Assembly (NCBI GenBank): GCA_903953145.1 | Contig: CAJBIL010000292.1 | Span: 1-8,676, forward strand | DNA: 8,676 nt | Source of the DNA: an uncultured beta proteobacterium | GTDB lineage: Bacteria; Pseudomonadota; Gammaproteobacteria; Burkholderiales; Rhodocyclaceae | Direction: 5' to 3' | Part shown: positions 1 through 6,751 of the stretch, one piece after another | Layout of the letters: every line of letters begins with the position of its first letter | Numbering within the stretch: position 1 is the first letter of the stretch | The notes under the pieces: generated by a model | Databases searched by the model: none | Seen by the model: the letters and a program-made list of their open reading frames with translations, nothing else | What the model was told of the DNA's origin: nothing | Position numbers and translations under genes: made by a program

Positions 1-945
1 CTCATTCGGAACAACTTTTACCCATTGATTGGCCTTGGCGATGATGTCGGTCACTTCGTCGAGCGGCACATCCTTCTTCAGCTTGATGGTCAGACCCTGC
101 GAGTGGCAACGCATGGCGCCGATGCGCACGCACAGGCCGTCAATCGGGATACTGCCGGGCGAACGGAAAGCCGGACGACCGAGGATCTTGTTGCACTCGG
201 CACCGCCCTTCCACTCTTCTTTCGACTGACCACCCTCAACCGGCACGTCGATCCATGGGATCAGGCTGCCGGCCAGCGCCGTGCCACGGAAATTTTTGGT
301 CGGAAAACTTGATGCGCGCATCGTTTCGGCAATTTTGCGGTCGATATCAAGAATCGCCGACGCCGGATCAGCCAGCTCAGCCTTGACGGCATCATGCAGC
401 GTGCCCATTTGCGATAGCAACTCGCGCATGTTCTGCGCACCGGCACCTGAAGCGGCCTGATAAGTCATCGCGCTGACCCACTCGATCAGGTCGTTCTGGA
501 ACAGCCCGCCGAGCCCCATGAGCATCAGGGAAACGGTGCAGTTGCCGCCGATCCAGTTCTTGCCGCCCTTGGCAAGCGAATCCTGGATCACGTTGAGGTT
601 AACCGGATCGAGAATGATCACAGCGTCCTTTTCCATACGCAGCGCCGAAGCGGCGTCGATCCAGTGACCGGTCCAGCCGGCCGCACGCAGCTTGGGGAAG
701 ACTTCCTTGGTGTAATCGCCGCCCTGACAGGTAATGACGATATCGCACTGCTTGAGCGCATCGATCGACATCGCATCGTGCAGATTGCCGCCTTCCTTGC
801 CGCCCAGCGTCGGCGCCTTGCCGCCGGCTGCCGACGTCGAGAAATACACCGGCTCGATGTGATCAAAATCGCGCTCTTCCACCATGCGCTGCATGAGGAC
901 AGAACCGACCATACCGCGCCAACCCACCAGACCGACTTTTTTCAT
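1..945 (-). CDS. asd: Aspartate-semialdehyde dehydrogenase, 3' end beyond window
   Basis: Asd is a cytosolic enzyme that reduces beta-aspartyl phosphate to aspartate semialdehyde with NADPH, the branch point to lysine/diaminopimelate, threonine and methionine. The reading frame is open from 945 to the left edge (315 codons). The Escherichia coli enzyme has 367 residues, so roughly the last 50 are missing. Visible are the N-terminal nucleotide-binding segment VGLVGWRGMVGSV (residues 4-16), the catalytic cysteine in GGNCTVS (Cys136) and the catalytic histidine in RCHSQ (His281). The sequence follows the E. coli-type (proteobacterial) Asd closely. Two ATG codons stand in tandem at 948 and 945. 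I chose the second because it matches the known N-terminus (MKxVG) and sits about 7 bases from an AAAGG ribosome-binding site; the first is only about 4 bases away. It follows leuB by 27 bases with no hairpin terminator between, so it is probably the next gene of the leu operon. No frameshift or missing catalytic residue is seen. Confidence 0.97.
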   Translation of the reverse strand, partial: MKKVGLVGWRGMVGSVLMQRMVEERDFDHIEPVYFSTSAAGGKAPTLGGKEGGNLHDAMSIDALKQCDIVITCQGGDYTKEVFPKLRAAGWTGHWIDAASALRMEKDAVIILDPVNLNVIQDSLAKGGKNWIGGNCTVSLMLMGLGGLFQNDLIEWVSAMTYQAASGAGAQNMRELLSQMGTLHDAVKAELADPASAILDIDRKIAETMRASSFPTKNFRGTALAGSLIPWIDVPVEGGQSKEEWKGGAECNKILGRPAFRSPGSIPIDGLCVRIGAMRCHSQGLTIKLKKDVPLDEVTDIIAKANQWVKVVPNE

Positions 946-972
946 CATTTCACCTTTATCCAAAAAACCGAT

Positions 973-2037
973 TTACAGCGCCGCCAGAACCGCGTCGCCC
1001 ATTGCCTTCGTGCCCACCTTCTGTGTTCCGGCTTCAAAAATATCACCGGTGCGATAGCCCTGCGCCAGTACCTTCTTCACAGCACGCTCAATACGCTGCG
1101 CAGCCTCCTCCTGTGCAAAGGTGTAGCGCAGCATCATCGCTGCCGACAAAATCGTGGCCAGCGGATTGGCGATACCTTTACCGGCGATGTCCGGTGCTGA
1201 ACCGTGGCTCGGCTCGTACAGGCCTTTGTTGTTGGCATCGAGTGACGCCGACGGCAGCATGCCAATCGAGCCGGTCAGCATCGACGCCTCGTCCGACAGA
1301 ATATCGCCGAACATGTTGCCGGTAACCATCACGTCGAACTGCTTCGGATTACGCACCAACTGCATCGCAGCGTTATCGACCAGCATATGCGACAGTTCCA
1401 CATCCGGATATTCCGGAGCCGTCTCAATGGCCACGTCACGCCATAACTGCGTGGTTTCCAGCACATTCATCTTATCGACCGAACACAGCTTTTTATTGCG
1501 TTTGCGCGCGGCCTCAAAAGCGACGCGCAGGATGCGGCGAATCTCGCTTTCGGTGTAGTGCATGGTATTGAAACCATAACGCTGCTTTTGTCCGTCCACG
1601 TCGCGCATCTCGATGCCGCGTGGCTGGCCGAAATAAATGTCGCCGGTCAGTTCGCGCACGATCAGAATGTCCAGCCCCGCCACCACTTCGGGCTTGAGCG
1701 TGGATGCGTTGGCCAGTTCCGGGTAAAGAATCGCCGGACGCAGATTGGCGAACAGCCCGAGTTGCTTGCGAATACCGAGCAGACCACGCTCCGGACGCTG
1801 TTCCCGGGGCAGCGTATCCCATTGCGGGCCGCCCACGGCACCCAGCAGCACGGCATCAGCCGCCTGGGCGAGACGCTGGGTGGCTTCCGGATAAGGCTCA
1901 CCGGTCGCATCGACGGCACAGCCGCCGAGGTGCGCTTCTTCCATCTCGAATTTGAGATCAAGCGATTGCAGAACACGGACGGCTTCGGCCATGATTTCCG
2001 GGCCGATACCATCGCCCGGGAGAACACAAATCTTCAT
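973..2037 (-). CDS. leuB: 3-isopropylmalate dehydrogenase
   Basis: LeuB oxidises and decarboxylates (2R,3S)-3-isopropylmalate with NAD+ to 2-oxoisocaproate, the third step of leucine synthesis, in the cytosol. The product is 354 residues, a normal length. It shows the N-terminal LPGDGIGPEI motif and arginines 90, 100 and 128 of the substrate pocket. Tyr135, Lys189 in SVDKMNVLE, and the metal-binding aspartates 221, 245 and 249 around GDILSDEASMLTGSIG are also present. The dinucleotide-binding HGSAPDIAGKGIANP follows at 278-292. These positions are by analogy with characterised LeuB enzymes. An ATG two codons earlier (2043) overlaps the ribosome-binding site AAAGGA (2043-2048). The ATG at 2037 lies 5 bases after that site and gives the usual MKI start, so I prefer it. 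The gap to the leuD stop is only 9 bases, and the binding site overlaps the leuD stop codon, which suggests coupled translation. Confidence 0.98.
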   Translation of the reverse strand: MKICVLPGDGIGPEIMAEAVRVLQSLDLKFEMEEAHLGGCAVDATGEPYPEATQRLAQAADAVLLGAVGGPQWDTLPREQRPERGLLGIRKQLGLFANLRPAILYPELANASTLKPEVVAGLDILIVRELTGDIYFGQPRGIEMRDVDGQKQRYGFNTMHYTESEIRRILRVAFEAARKRNKKLCSVDKMNVLETTQLWRDVAIETAPEYPDVELSHMLVDNAAMQLVRNPKQFDVMVTGNMFGDILSDEASMLTGSIGMLPSASLDANNKGLYEPSHGSAPDIAGKGIANPLATILSAAMMLRYTFAQEEAAQRIERAVKKVLAQGYRTGDIFEAGTQKVGTKAMGDAVLAAL

Positions 2038-2046
2038 ACTCATCCT

Positions 2047-2685
2047 TTATGCAAACAGCCAGGGCTGTGCGATACGGCGTTTTTCTTCAAAGGTTTTAAT
2101 CAGATCGGCATGACGCAAGGTCAGACCGATATCATCCCAGCCGTTAATCAGACATTCCTTGCGGAAAGCATCCACGTCGAAGGGCAGCGCCTTGCCGTCC
2201 GGCCGCACAACCACTTGCCGCTCAAGATCAATCGTCAGCTTGTAGCCCGGCGTCGCCTCAACCTGCGCAAACAAGGCATCGAGTTCTGCGGCCGGTAGCA
2301 CGATCGGCAGAATGCCGTTCTTGAAACAGTTGTTGAAAAAAATATCGGCAAAACTCTCGGCGATCACCGCATGAAAGCCAAAGTCGAGCAAGGCCCACGG
2401 CGCATGTTCGCGCGAGCTGCCGCAGCCGAAATTCTTGCGCGTCAGTAAAATCTGCGCGCCCTGATAGCGCGGCTGATTGAGCACGAAATTCGGGTTACGC
2501 GGCCGCTGTGAGTTATCCCGCCCCGGCTGACCGATATCCATATAGCGCCACTCATCAAACAGATTCGGGCCGAAACCTGAACGCTTGATCGACTTCAAAA
2601 ATTGCTTGGGGATGATCGCATCGGTATCGACATTGGCGCGATCCAGCGGTGCAACCAGCCCCTCAAGACGAACAAACTTGTCCAT
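2047..2685 (-). CDS. leuD: 3-isopropylmalate dehydratase small subunit
   Basis: LeuD is the small (swivel-domain) subunit that joins LeuC to form isopropylmalate isomerase, which converts 2-isopropylmalate to 3-isopropylmalate through 2-isopropylmaleate. The 212-residue product has the expected features: an N-terminal region with DRANVDTDAIIPKQFL, the substrate-binding segment GCGSSREHAPWAL, and the AESFADIFFNNCFKNGILP stretch. It is slightly longer than the E. coli protein (about 200), as is common in betaproteobacteria. The ATG shares its A with the stop codon of the small upstream lipoprotein gene (TAATG). The only ribosome-binding-like sequence, GAGAAGG, lies inside the last codons of that gene, about 10 bases before the ATG. 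Translation of leuD is therefore probably coupled to the small gene. leuB follows after 9 bases. Confidence 0.98.
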   Translation of the reverse strand: MDKFVRLEGLVAPLDRANVDTDAIIPKQFLKSIKRSGFGPNLFDEWRYMDIGQPGRDNSQRPRNPNFVLNQPRYQGAQILLTRKNFGCGSSREHAPWALLDFGFHAVIAESFADIFFNNCFKNGILPIVLPAAELDALFAQVEATPGYKLTIDLERQVVVRPDGKALPFDVDAFRKECLINGWDDIGLTLRHADLIKTFEEKRRIAQPWLFA

Positions 2686-2810
2686 TACTTGGCAGCCTTC
2701 TCGATGGCTTGTCCGCCTTTTTCAATATCCTTACCGATACCCGAAACGGTATTGCATGCAGACGAAGAGATAGCGAGAACGACAAGCATCAGTGTACAAA
2801 AAAATTTCAT
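2685..2810 (-). CDS. Entericidin-like small lipoprotein
   Basis: This 41-residue protein resembles the entericidin A/B family of small cell-envelope lipoproteins. In E. coli, EcnB has been described as a bacteriolytic toxin and EcnA as its antidote. It has a charged start (MKFF), a hydrophobic segment (residues 5-14), a putative lipidated Cys19, and a short helix-prone tail with the family pattern CNTxxGxGxDIxxGGxAI. Asn at +2 after Cys19 would fit an outer-membrane destination. The lipobox (SSAC) has Ser instead of Leu at -3, which weakens the processing call. I chose the ATG at 2810 because AGGAAA lies about 7 bases upstream and a signal peptide begins there; the open frame extends upstream to 2984 but only inside leuC. 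It starts 13 bases after leuC stops, and its TAA overlaps the leuD ATG by one base. No second entericidin gene is visible. Family assignment rests on pattern resemblance; toxicity is not implied. Confidence 0.85.
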   Translation of the reverse strand: MKFFCTLMLVVLAISSSACNTVSGIGKDIEKGGQAIEKAAK

Positions 2811-2823
2811 GATCTTTCCTGTC

Positions 2824-4230
2824 TCAAATAATTTCACGAACATCGGCAAAATGCCCGGCAATCGCCGCCGCAGCCGCCATTTCAGGGCTGACCAGATGGG
2901 TTCGCCCACCGGCACCCTGCCGGCCTTCAAAATTACGGTTCGACGTTGATGCACAACGCTCACCCGGCTCCAGACGGTCAGCATTCATCGCCAGACACAT
3001 CGAACAACCCGGTTCGCGCCACTCAAAACCGGCGGCAATGAACACCTTATCCAGCCCTTCGCGTTCAGCCTGCTGCTTGACGAGGCCGGAACCCGGCACC
3101 ACCAGAGCAAGTTTGACACTCGCCGCCACCTTCCGACCTTTGACGACCGCCGCAGCAGCGCGCAGATCCTCGATACGCGAGTTGGTGCACGAGCCGATAA
3201 ACACCTTGTCGATCTTGATCGCCTTGATGGGCGTATTTGGATTAAGCCCCATGTACTGCAGCGCACGCTCCATACCTTCACGCCGGACCGGGTCTTTTTC
3301 CTTCACCGGATCGGGCACACAGCCATCTATCGCCACGACCATCTCAGGCGACGTACCCCACGTCACCTGCGGCTGGATGTCATCGGCACGCAGATCGAGC
3401 ACACAGTCGAACTGCGCCCCTTCATCGCTATGCAAGGTTCGCCAGTAGGCTACTGCTGCATCCCAGTCACTCGCTTTGGGGGCAAAAGGACGCCCCTTCA
3501 CGTAGTTGATTGTCACATCGTCAACAGCGATAAAGCCAAGGCGTGCACCGGCTTCAATCGCCATATTGCACAAGGTCATGCGCCCTTCCATCGACAAGCT
3601 GCGAATCGCGCTGCCACCAAACTCGATGGCGTAGCCCGTACCGCCTGCGGTACCGATCTTGCCAATAATGGCCAGCGCGATATCCTTGGCGGTAACACCC
3701 TTGCCAAGCTTGCCATCGACGCGCAGCAGCATTGTTTTTGACTTTTTCTGCAGCAGGCACTGCGTCGCCAGCACGTGCTCGACTTCCGAAGTACCGATAC
3801 CGTGTGCCATGCAGCCAAACGCACCATGCGTACTGGTATGCGAATCGCCGCACACCACGGTCATGCCGGGCAAAGTCGCGCCATTTTCAGGCCCGACCAC
3901 ATGCACGATGCCCTGACGCGGATCCTTGAAAGGAAAATAGGCTAAAGCGCCGACCTCACGGATATTGGCGTCGAGGGTTTCCACCTGCAGACGGGAAACC
4001 TCATCTTCAATCCCGCGATCCCAATGATTGGTCGGCGTATTGTGATCCGCCGTAGCCACCACCGAAGACACGCGCCACGGCTTGCGCCCGGCCAGTTTCA
4101 GCCCTTCAAAGGCTTGCGGGCTGGTCACTTCGTGCACCAGGTGGCGGTCAATATAGAGCAGCGCGGTGCCATCGGCTTCTTCATGCACCACGTGGTTCTG
4201 CCAAAGCTTGTCGTATAAGGTCTGCGGCAT
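2824..4230 (-). CDS. leuC: 3-isopropylmalate dehydratase large subunit
   Basis: LeuC is the [4Fe-4S] subunit of isopropylmalate isomerase, an aconitase-family enzyme that works with LeuD in the second dedicated step of leucine synthesis. The product is 468 residues, close to the E. coli 466. It carries the cluster ligands Cys348 in GSCTNSR and Cys409 and Cys412 in CSMCLAMN. The family signatures DHNTPT, CGDSHTSTHGAFG and the C-terminal SNRNFEGRQG are present. The start at 4230 gives the typical MPQTLYDKLW N-terminus. The ribosome-binding site is weak: only a GGAT about 10 bases upstream. The gene is the first of the apparent leuC-lipoprotein-leuD-leuB-asd unit. A plausible sigma70 promoter lies in the 121-base gap upstream. 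The roughly 40-base untranslated leader this predicts seems too short for a classical leucine-codon attenuator, and I see no leader peptide rich in leucine. Confidence 0.98.
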   Translation of the reverse strand: MPQTLYDKLWQNHVVHEEADGTALLYIDRHLVHEVTSPQAFEGLKLAGRKPWRVSSVVATADHNTPTNHWDRGIEDEVSRLQVETLDANIREVGALAYFPFKDPRQGIVHVVGPENGATLPGMTVVCGDSHTSTHGAFGCMAHGIGTSEVEHVLATQCLLQKKSKTMLLRVDGKLGKGVTAKDIALAIIGKIGTAGGTGYAIEFGGSAIRSLSMEGRMTLCNMAIEAGARLGFIAVDDVTINYVKGRPFAPKASDWDAAVAYWRTLHSDEGAQFDCVLDLRADDIQPQVTWGTSPEMVVAIDGCVPDPVKEKDPVRREGMERALQYMGLNPNTPIKAIKIDKVFIGSCTNSRIEDLRAAAAVVKGRKVAASVKLALVVPGSGLVKQQAEREGLDKVFIAAGFEWREPGCSMCLAMNADRLEPGERCASTSNRNFEGRQGAGGRTHLVSPEMAAAAAIAGHFADVREII

Positions 4231-4280
4231 TTTTGGCTATCCGGCAACGTTAGGCCACGAGCGGCCAATGAGAACATTCA

Positions 4281-4310
4281 ATTATGTCACAGGGCCGGCG
4301 GCGTTGTCAG
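4281..4310 (-). promoter_or_regulatory. Candidate sigma70 promoter of leuC operon
   Basis: Read on the minus strand, CTGACA (4305-4310) and CATAAT (4281-4286) are separated by 18 bases. Each differs from the sigma70 consensus by one base. Transcription would begin near 4274, leaving a leader of about 44 bases before leuC. An imperfect stem, GCGGC-7 bases-GCCGC with flanking CC/GG, overlaps the -35 element and could be a regulator site or chance. The call is by eye only. Confidence 0.6.
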
Positions 4311-4351
4311 CCGCTGGTTTGCGTGTTTGCGTTGACCAAACGGAGATTAAA

Positions 4352-5191
4352 TCAACCAGGTTTCTTTGCAGCCAGATAAAGCGACTGCACACGATCCGCG
4401 TAATTACGCAAATCAGCAATCCGCGATTGATGCGAGGGATGCGTAGATAGCCACTGCGGCGGTTGTCCGCCCGAAACACGGCTCATTTTTTCCCACAAGG
4501 TAATTGCCGCATGCGGATCATAGCCAGCACGAGCAGCCAACTCGACGCCAATCCGATCAGCCTCCTGCTCCATCCCACGAGAGTTCGGGCGCATAAAGGC
4601 AAGATCACCGAATGCGCCAATCATATTCTGACCGAGGCTTGGATCAACGCCGTACTGTGCCCCCAGCAAAGCGCCCCCAAGTGCGGCAGCCAATCCAACG
4701 CCTGCCGCCTGCCCGGCTTTCTCCCGCCCATGCTCGCGCAAGGCATGTGCAATTTCATGCCCCATCACCGCAGCAAGCTCATCATCGGTGACGTGAAGCT
4801 GCTCAATCAAACCCGTGTAAACCGCAATTTTCCCGCCGGGCATACACCAGGCGTTGAGCTCTTTCGAACTCAGCACATTTACCTCCCATTGCCAGGAAGG
4901 CGCATCACTGCGGAAAACCCCCGTTGCTTGAGTTAGACGCCCTGCAATGGCTCTTACACGAGCTAACTCTGCCGGATCACGATTCAGACTATTTTTCGTC
5001 TGTGCGACGCGAATTGTTTCCCGATAAGCTTTATCCGCTGATCGATTAACATCGCTGGCAGAAACCAGCATTGTCTGTTGCCGTTCAACGCCAACAGCGC
5101 CTCCGGACGTGGTGTGCACGGTCGCACAACCCACCACAAAAACAACGGCTACGAATAGCACGGAGCAAACTTTAAAGACGCGAAAATTCAT
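4352..5191 (-). CDS. M48-family zinc metallopeptidase, lipoprotein
   Basis: This is a 279-residue M48 peptidase of the type that includes LoiP and BepA, periplasmic enzymes linked to envelope protein quality control. A hydrophobic signal peptide (about residues 8-20) ends in the lipobox VVGC, so Cys22 is probably lipidated and the enzyme anchored to a membrane facing the periplasm. The zinc site is seen in HEIAH (His145, Glu146, His149), with the third ligand probably Glu208 in MEQEAD. The conserved THPS element follows at 250-253. Between them a glycine/alanine-rich segment (160-178) is typical of the family. There are no TPR repeats, which separates it from full-length BepA, so it is closer in size to LoiP. 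The ATG at 5191 has AAGGTGG close upstream. The gene follows the MFS gene by 64 bases and precedes the leuC promoter region. Its substrate is unknown, and I see no functional tie to its neighbours. Confidence 0.9.
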   Translation of the reverse strand: MNFRVFKVCSVLFVAVVFVVGCATVHTTSGGAVGVERQQTMLVSASDVNRSADKAYRETIRVAQTKNSLNRDPAELARVRAIAGRLTQATGVFRSDAPSWQWEVNVLSSKELNAWCMPGGKIAVYTGLIEQLHVTDDELAAVMGHEIAHALREHGREKAGQAAGVGLAAALGGALLGAQYGVDPSLGQNMIGAFGDLAFMRPNSRGMEQEADRIGVELAARAGYDPHAAITLWEKMSRVSGGQPPQWLSTHPSHQSRIADLRNYADRVQSLYLAAKKPG

Positions 5192-5255
5192 AAGCCACCT
5201 TAAGCAGAGTTTGGAGCATCAACAACGCGAGACACGACATCTTCGCCGACCGGAC

Positions 5256-6398
5256 TCAATCGGCATCATGGACCCAGGCAACAACAAGCATCAGGCCAAG
5301 CAAAGCAAAAGCCGCACTCAATGTATAAGTCCAGGCAGCGCCAACACCATCCCACATCCAGCCACTGAGCAAGCCGCCCAGCAAGCCACCGGCACCGAAT
5401 GACAGGCTCGAATAGAGTGCCTGCCCACGCGCCTGAGTACGCCCGGGAAACCAGTGGTTGACCGCCATAATCGATGCCGCATGATAAGCGCCAAAGGTCA
5501 AGCCATGCAGCAACTGTGCGAGCACAATCACGGTCAGCGACTCGACACCCCAAGCAATCATCAGGAAACGTAGAACGGCGGCAGCAAAACTGGCAAGCAA
5601 AATATTTCTCAAGCCAAAGTGGTGCATCAAGCGGGGCATGTAGAAGAAAACGGCAATCTCCGCTACGACCCCTAGCGACCATAAGCCGCCGACTAGCGAC
5701 TTGCTGTAACCATGGTCGGCAAGATAGATTGAGTAGAAAATATAAAGTGCACCGTGCGCCGCCGACATGGCAAAACACGAAGCAAACAGCGCCTTGACAC
5801 GAGACTGACAAAGAATTTCACCGACTGGCGGATGCTCGTCGAGGTGTTCATGCACGGGGGCTTCGGGCACGCTCAGCGCATAAAGCAGAATACCGAACAG
5901 CGTGCCCACGATAACCCAGAGCAAGTTGGGTAGCGGCAGATAATCAAGCAACGCCCCCGTGCCCATCACCGCCACAATGAAACCCACTGAGCCCCACAGG
6001 CGGATGCGGCTGTAGCGCGCGGGCTCTTCCCGCAAATGATCGAACGTGACCGTTTCGACCAGGGGCAAGGCGGCGCTCCAGAAGAAAGCCAGCAATGCCA
6101 TAGCCAGCAAAAAAGCCTCGAAGCTGCGGACTAAGAAAAAGGCGGAGAAACCAACCAGACTGATCAACCCGGCCAGCCGGATAATCGGCACGCGCCGCGC
6201 CAGTCGATCCGCCAGCGCCCCCCAAAGATAGGGGCCAAACAGGCGCATCAATTGCATTTGCGACATCAACAAACCAATGTCCCAGGCGGAAAACGACAGT
6301 GACTGGAGATAAAGCCCGAAATAGGGCGAGAACGCGCCAATAAAGGCGAAGTAAAAGAAGTAGTAGCCGGAGAGGCGCCAGTAGGGGAGTTGATGCAT
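5256..6398 (-). CDS. MFS transporter, HcaT/LacY-like family
   Basis: This 380-residue, very hydrophobic protein is a major facilitator of the inner membrane with about 12 predicted helices. The N-terminus (PYWRLSGYYFFYF, residues 5-17) and general layout resemble the MFS_1-like group that includes E. coli HcaT, the 3-phenylpropionate permease. A motif A-like loop, GALADRLARR, lies at 60-69 between helices 2 and 3, and a longer polar loop (about 185-200, with VHEHLDEHPP) marks the middle between the two six-helix halves. The substrate cannot be read from the sequence; automatic labels such as phenylpropionate transporter should be treated as family labels only. The ATG at 6398 is the only sensible start because the first helix begins at once. 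It lacks a clear ribosome-binding site and lies inside the arm of a perfect inverted repeat. The gene follows ydcH by 58 bases. Confidence 0.87.
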   Translation of the reverse strand: MHQLPYWRLSGYYFFYFAFIGAFSPYFGLYLQSLSFSAWDIGLLMSQMQLMRLFGPYLWGALADRLARRVPIIRLAGLISLVGFSAFFLVRSFEAFLLAMALLAFFWSAALPLVETVTFDHLREEPARYSRIRLWGSVGFIVAVMGTGALLDYLPLPNLLWVIVGTLFGILLYALSVPEAPVHEHLDEHPPVGEILCQSRVKALFASCFAMSAAHGALYIFYSIYLADHGYSKSLVGGLWSLGVVAEIAVFFYMPRLMHHFGLRNILLASFAAAVLRFLMIAWGVESLTVIVLAQLLHGLTFGAYHAASIMAVNHWFPGRTQARGQALYSSLSFGAGGLLGGLLSGWMWDGVGAAWTYTLSAAFALLGLMLVVAWVHDAD

Positions 6399-6421
6399 CC
6401 GGCGATTTTACCGGATGCATC
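6392..6421. repeat. Perfect 11-bp inverted repeat over MFS start codon
   Basis: The arms GATGCATCCGG (6392-6402) and CCGGATGCATC (6411-6421) are exact reverse complements with an 8-base centre. In the mRNA this would be a stable hairpin. The MFS start codon (6396-6398) is in its 3' arm. No run of T follows on either strand, so it is not a typical intrinsic terminator for the upstream ydcH gene. A translational control hairpin or a protein-binding operator are the alternatives. Confidence 0.75.
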
Positions 6422-6456
6422 GGCACAAACAGCGCTGCGTGCGGATTCGGGGACTT

Positions 6457-6702
6457 TTAGTGGGCCTTGAGCATGTGATACAAATCGTCTTTTAGCTTCA
6501 GACGCTCTTTTTTCAAGGCTTCAAGCGCCAGATCTTCCATCGGCGAGATGCCTTCTTCGGCCTTGACGATGTTGTTGTCCAGCGTGCCGTATTGCTCGAA
6601 CAGGCGGGCGAAATGCGCATTACCGGTTTTAAGCGTGTGAATCTTGTCCGACAACTCCGGGAATTCTTTGTGCAGGTCGTGCGAAAGCATGGATGTTTGC
6701 AT
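6457..6702 (-). CDS. YdcH-family (DUF465) small protein
   Basis: This 81-residue, charged, helix-forming protein belongs to the YdcH/DUF465 family, small cytosolic proteins of unknown function found widely in proteobacteria. The family pattern is clear: FPELSDKIHTLKTGNAHFARLF-type N-terminal helix (residues 14-35), then YGTLDNNIVKAEEG, and a C-terminal basic helix LKKERLKLKDDLYHML (63-78). Two helices rich in Lys, Glu and Leu suggest a helical hairpin or coiled coil. The start at 6702 is supported by GGAAA about 8 bases upstream; the frame is open further up to 6822, but that part lies in the aroC gene and its terminator and has no family resemblance. An internal Met5 has no binding site. The gene begins only 12 bases after the T-run of the aroC terminator. 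Confidence 0.9.
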   Translation of the reverse strand: MQTSMLSHDLHKEFPELSDKIHTLKTGNAHFARLFEQYGTLDNNIVKAEEGISPMEDLALEALKKERLKLKDDLYHMLKAH

Positions 6703-6714
6703 AGGATGATTTCC

Positions 6715-6741
6715 AAAAAAATCCGCTGACCACGCCAGCGG
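6715..6741 (-). terminator. Intrinsic terminator after aroC
   Basis: On the minus strand the stem CCGCTGGC-GTG-GTCAGCGG (6741-6723) forms 8 base pairs including one G-T pair. It is followed by A and then seven T residues (6721-6715). It lies 10 bases after the aroC stop codon. The geometry fits a rho-independent terminator. The T-run directly abuts the GGAAA that serves as ribosome-binding site for ydcH. Confidence 0.85.
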
Positions 6742-6751
6742 CCAGTTCAAA

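Noticed and set aside
946..972. T-run between leuB and asd as a terminator
   Set aside because: Six T residues are present on the minus strand, but no stable stem directly precedes them.
664..1200. 178-codon plus-strand frame spanning the leuB-asd junction
   Set aside because: It is antisense to both genes, with no family resemblance or ribosome-binding site.
1558..2298. 246-codon plus-strand open frame opposite leuB and leuD
   Set aside because: It lies wholly opposite two clearly conserved genes, its protein shows no recognisable domain, and it is best explained as an antisense shadow of G+C-rich codon use.
2811..2984. N-terminal extension of the entericidin-like frame to 2984
   Set aside because: The extra 58 codons lie within leuC and would bury the signal peptide; the ATG at 2810 has its own ribosome-binding site.
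5944..6426. 160-codon minus-strand frame starting in the upstream arm of the inverted repeat
   Set aside because: It overlaps the MFS gene in another frame; the MFS frame has clear membrane segments and motif A, while this one is low-complexity Leu/Arg-rich.
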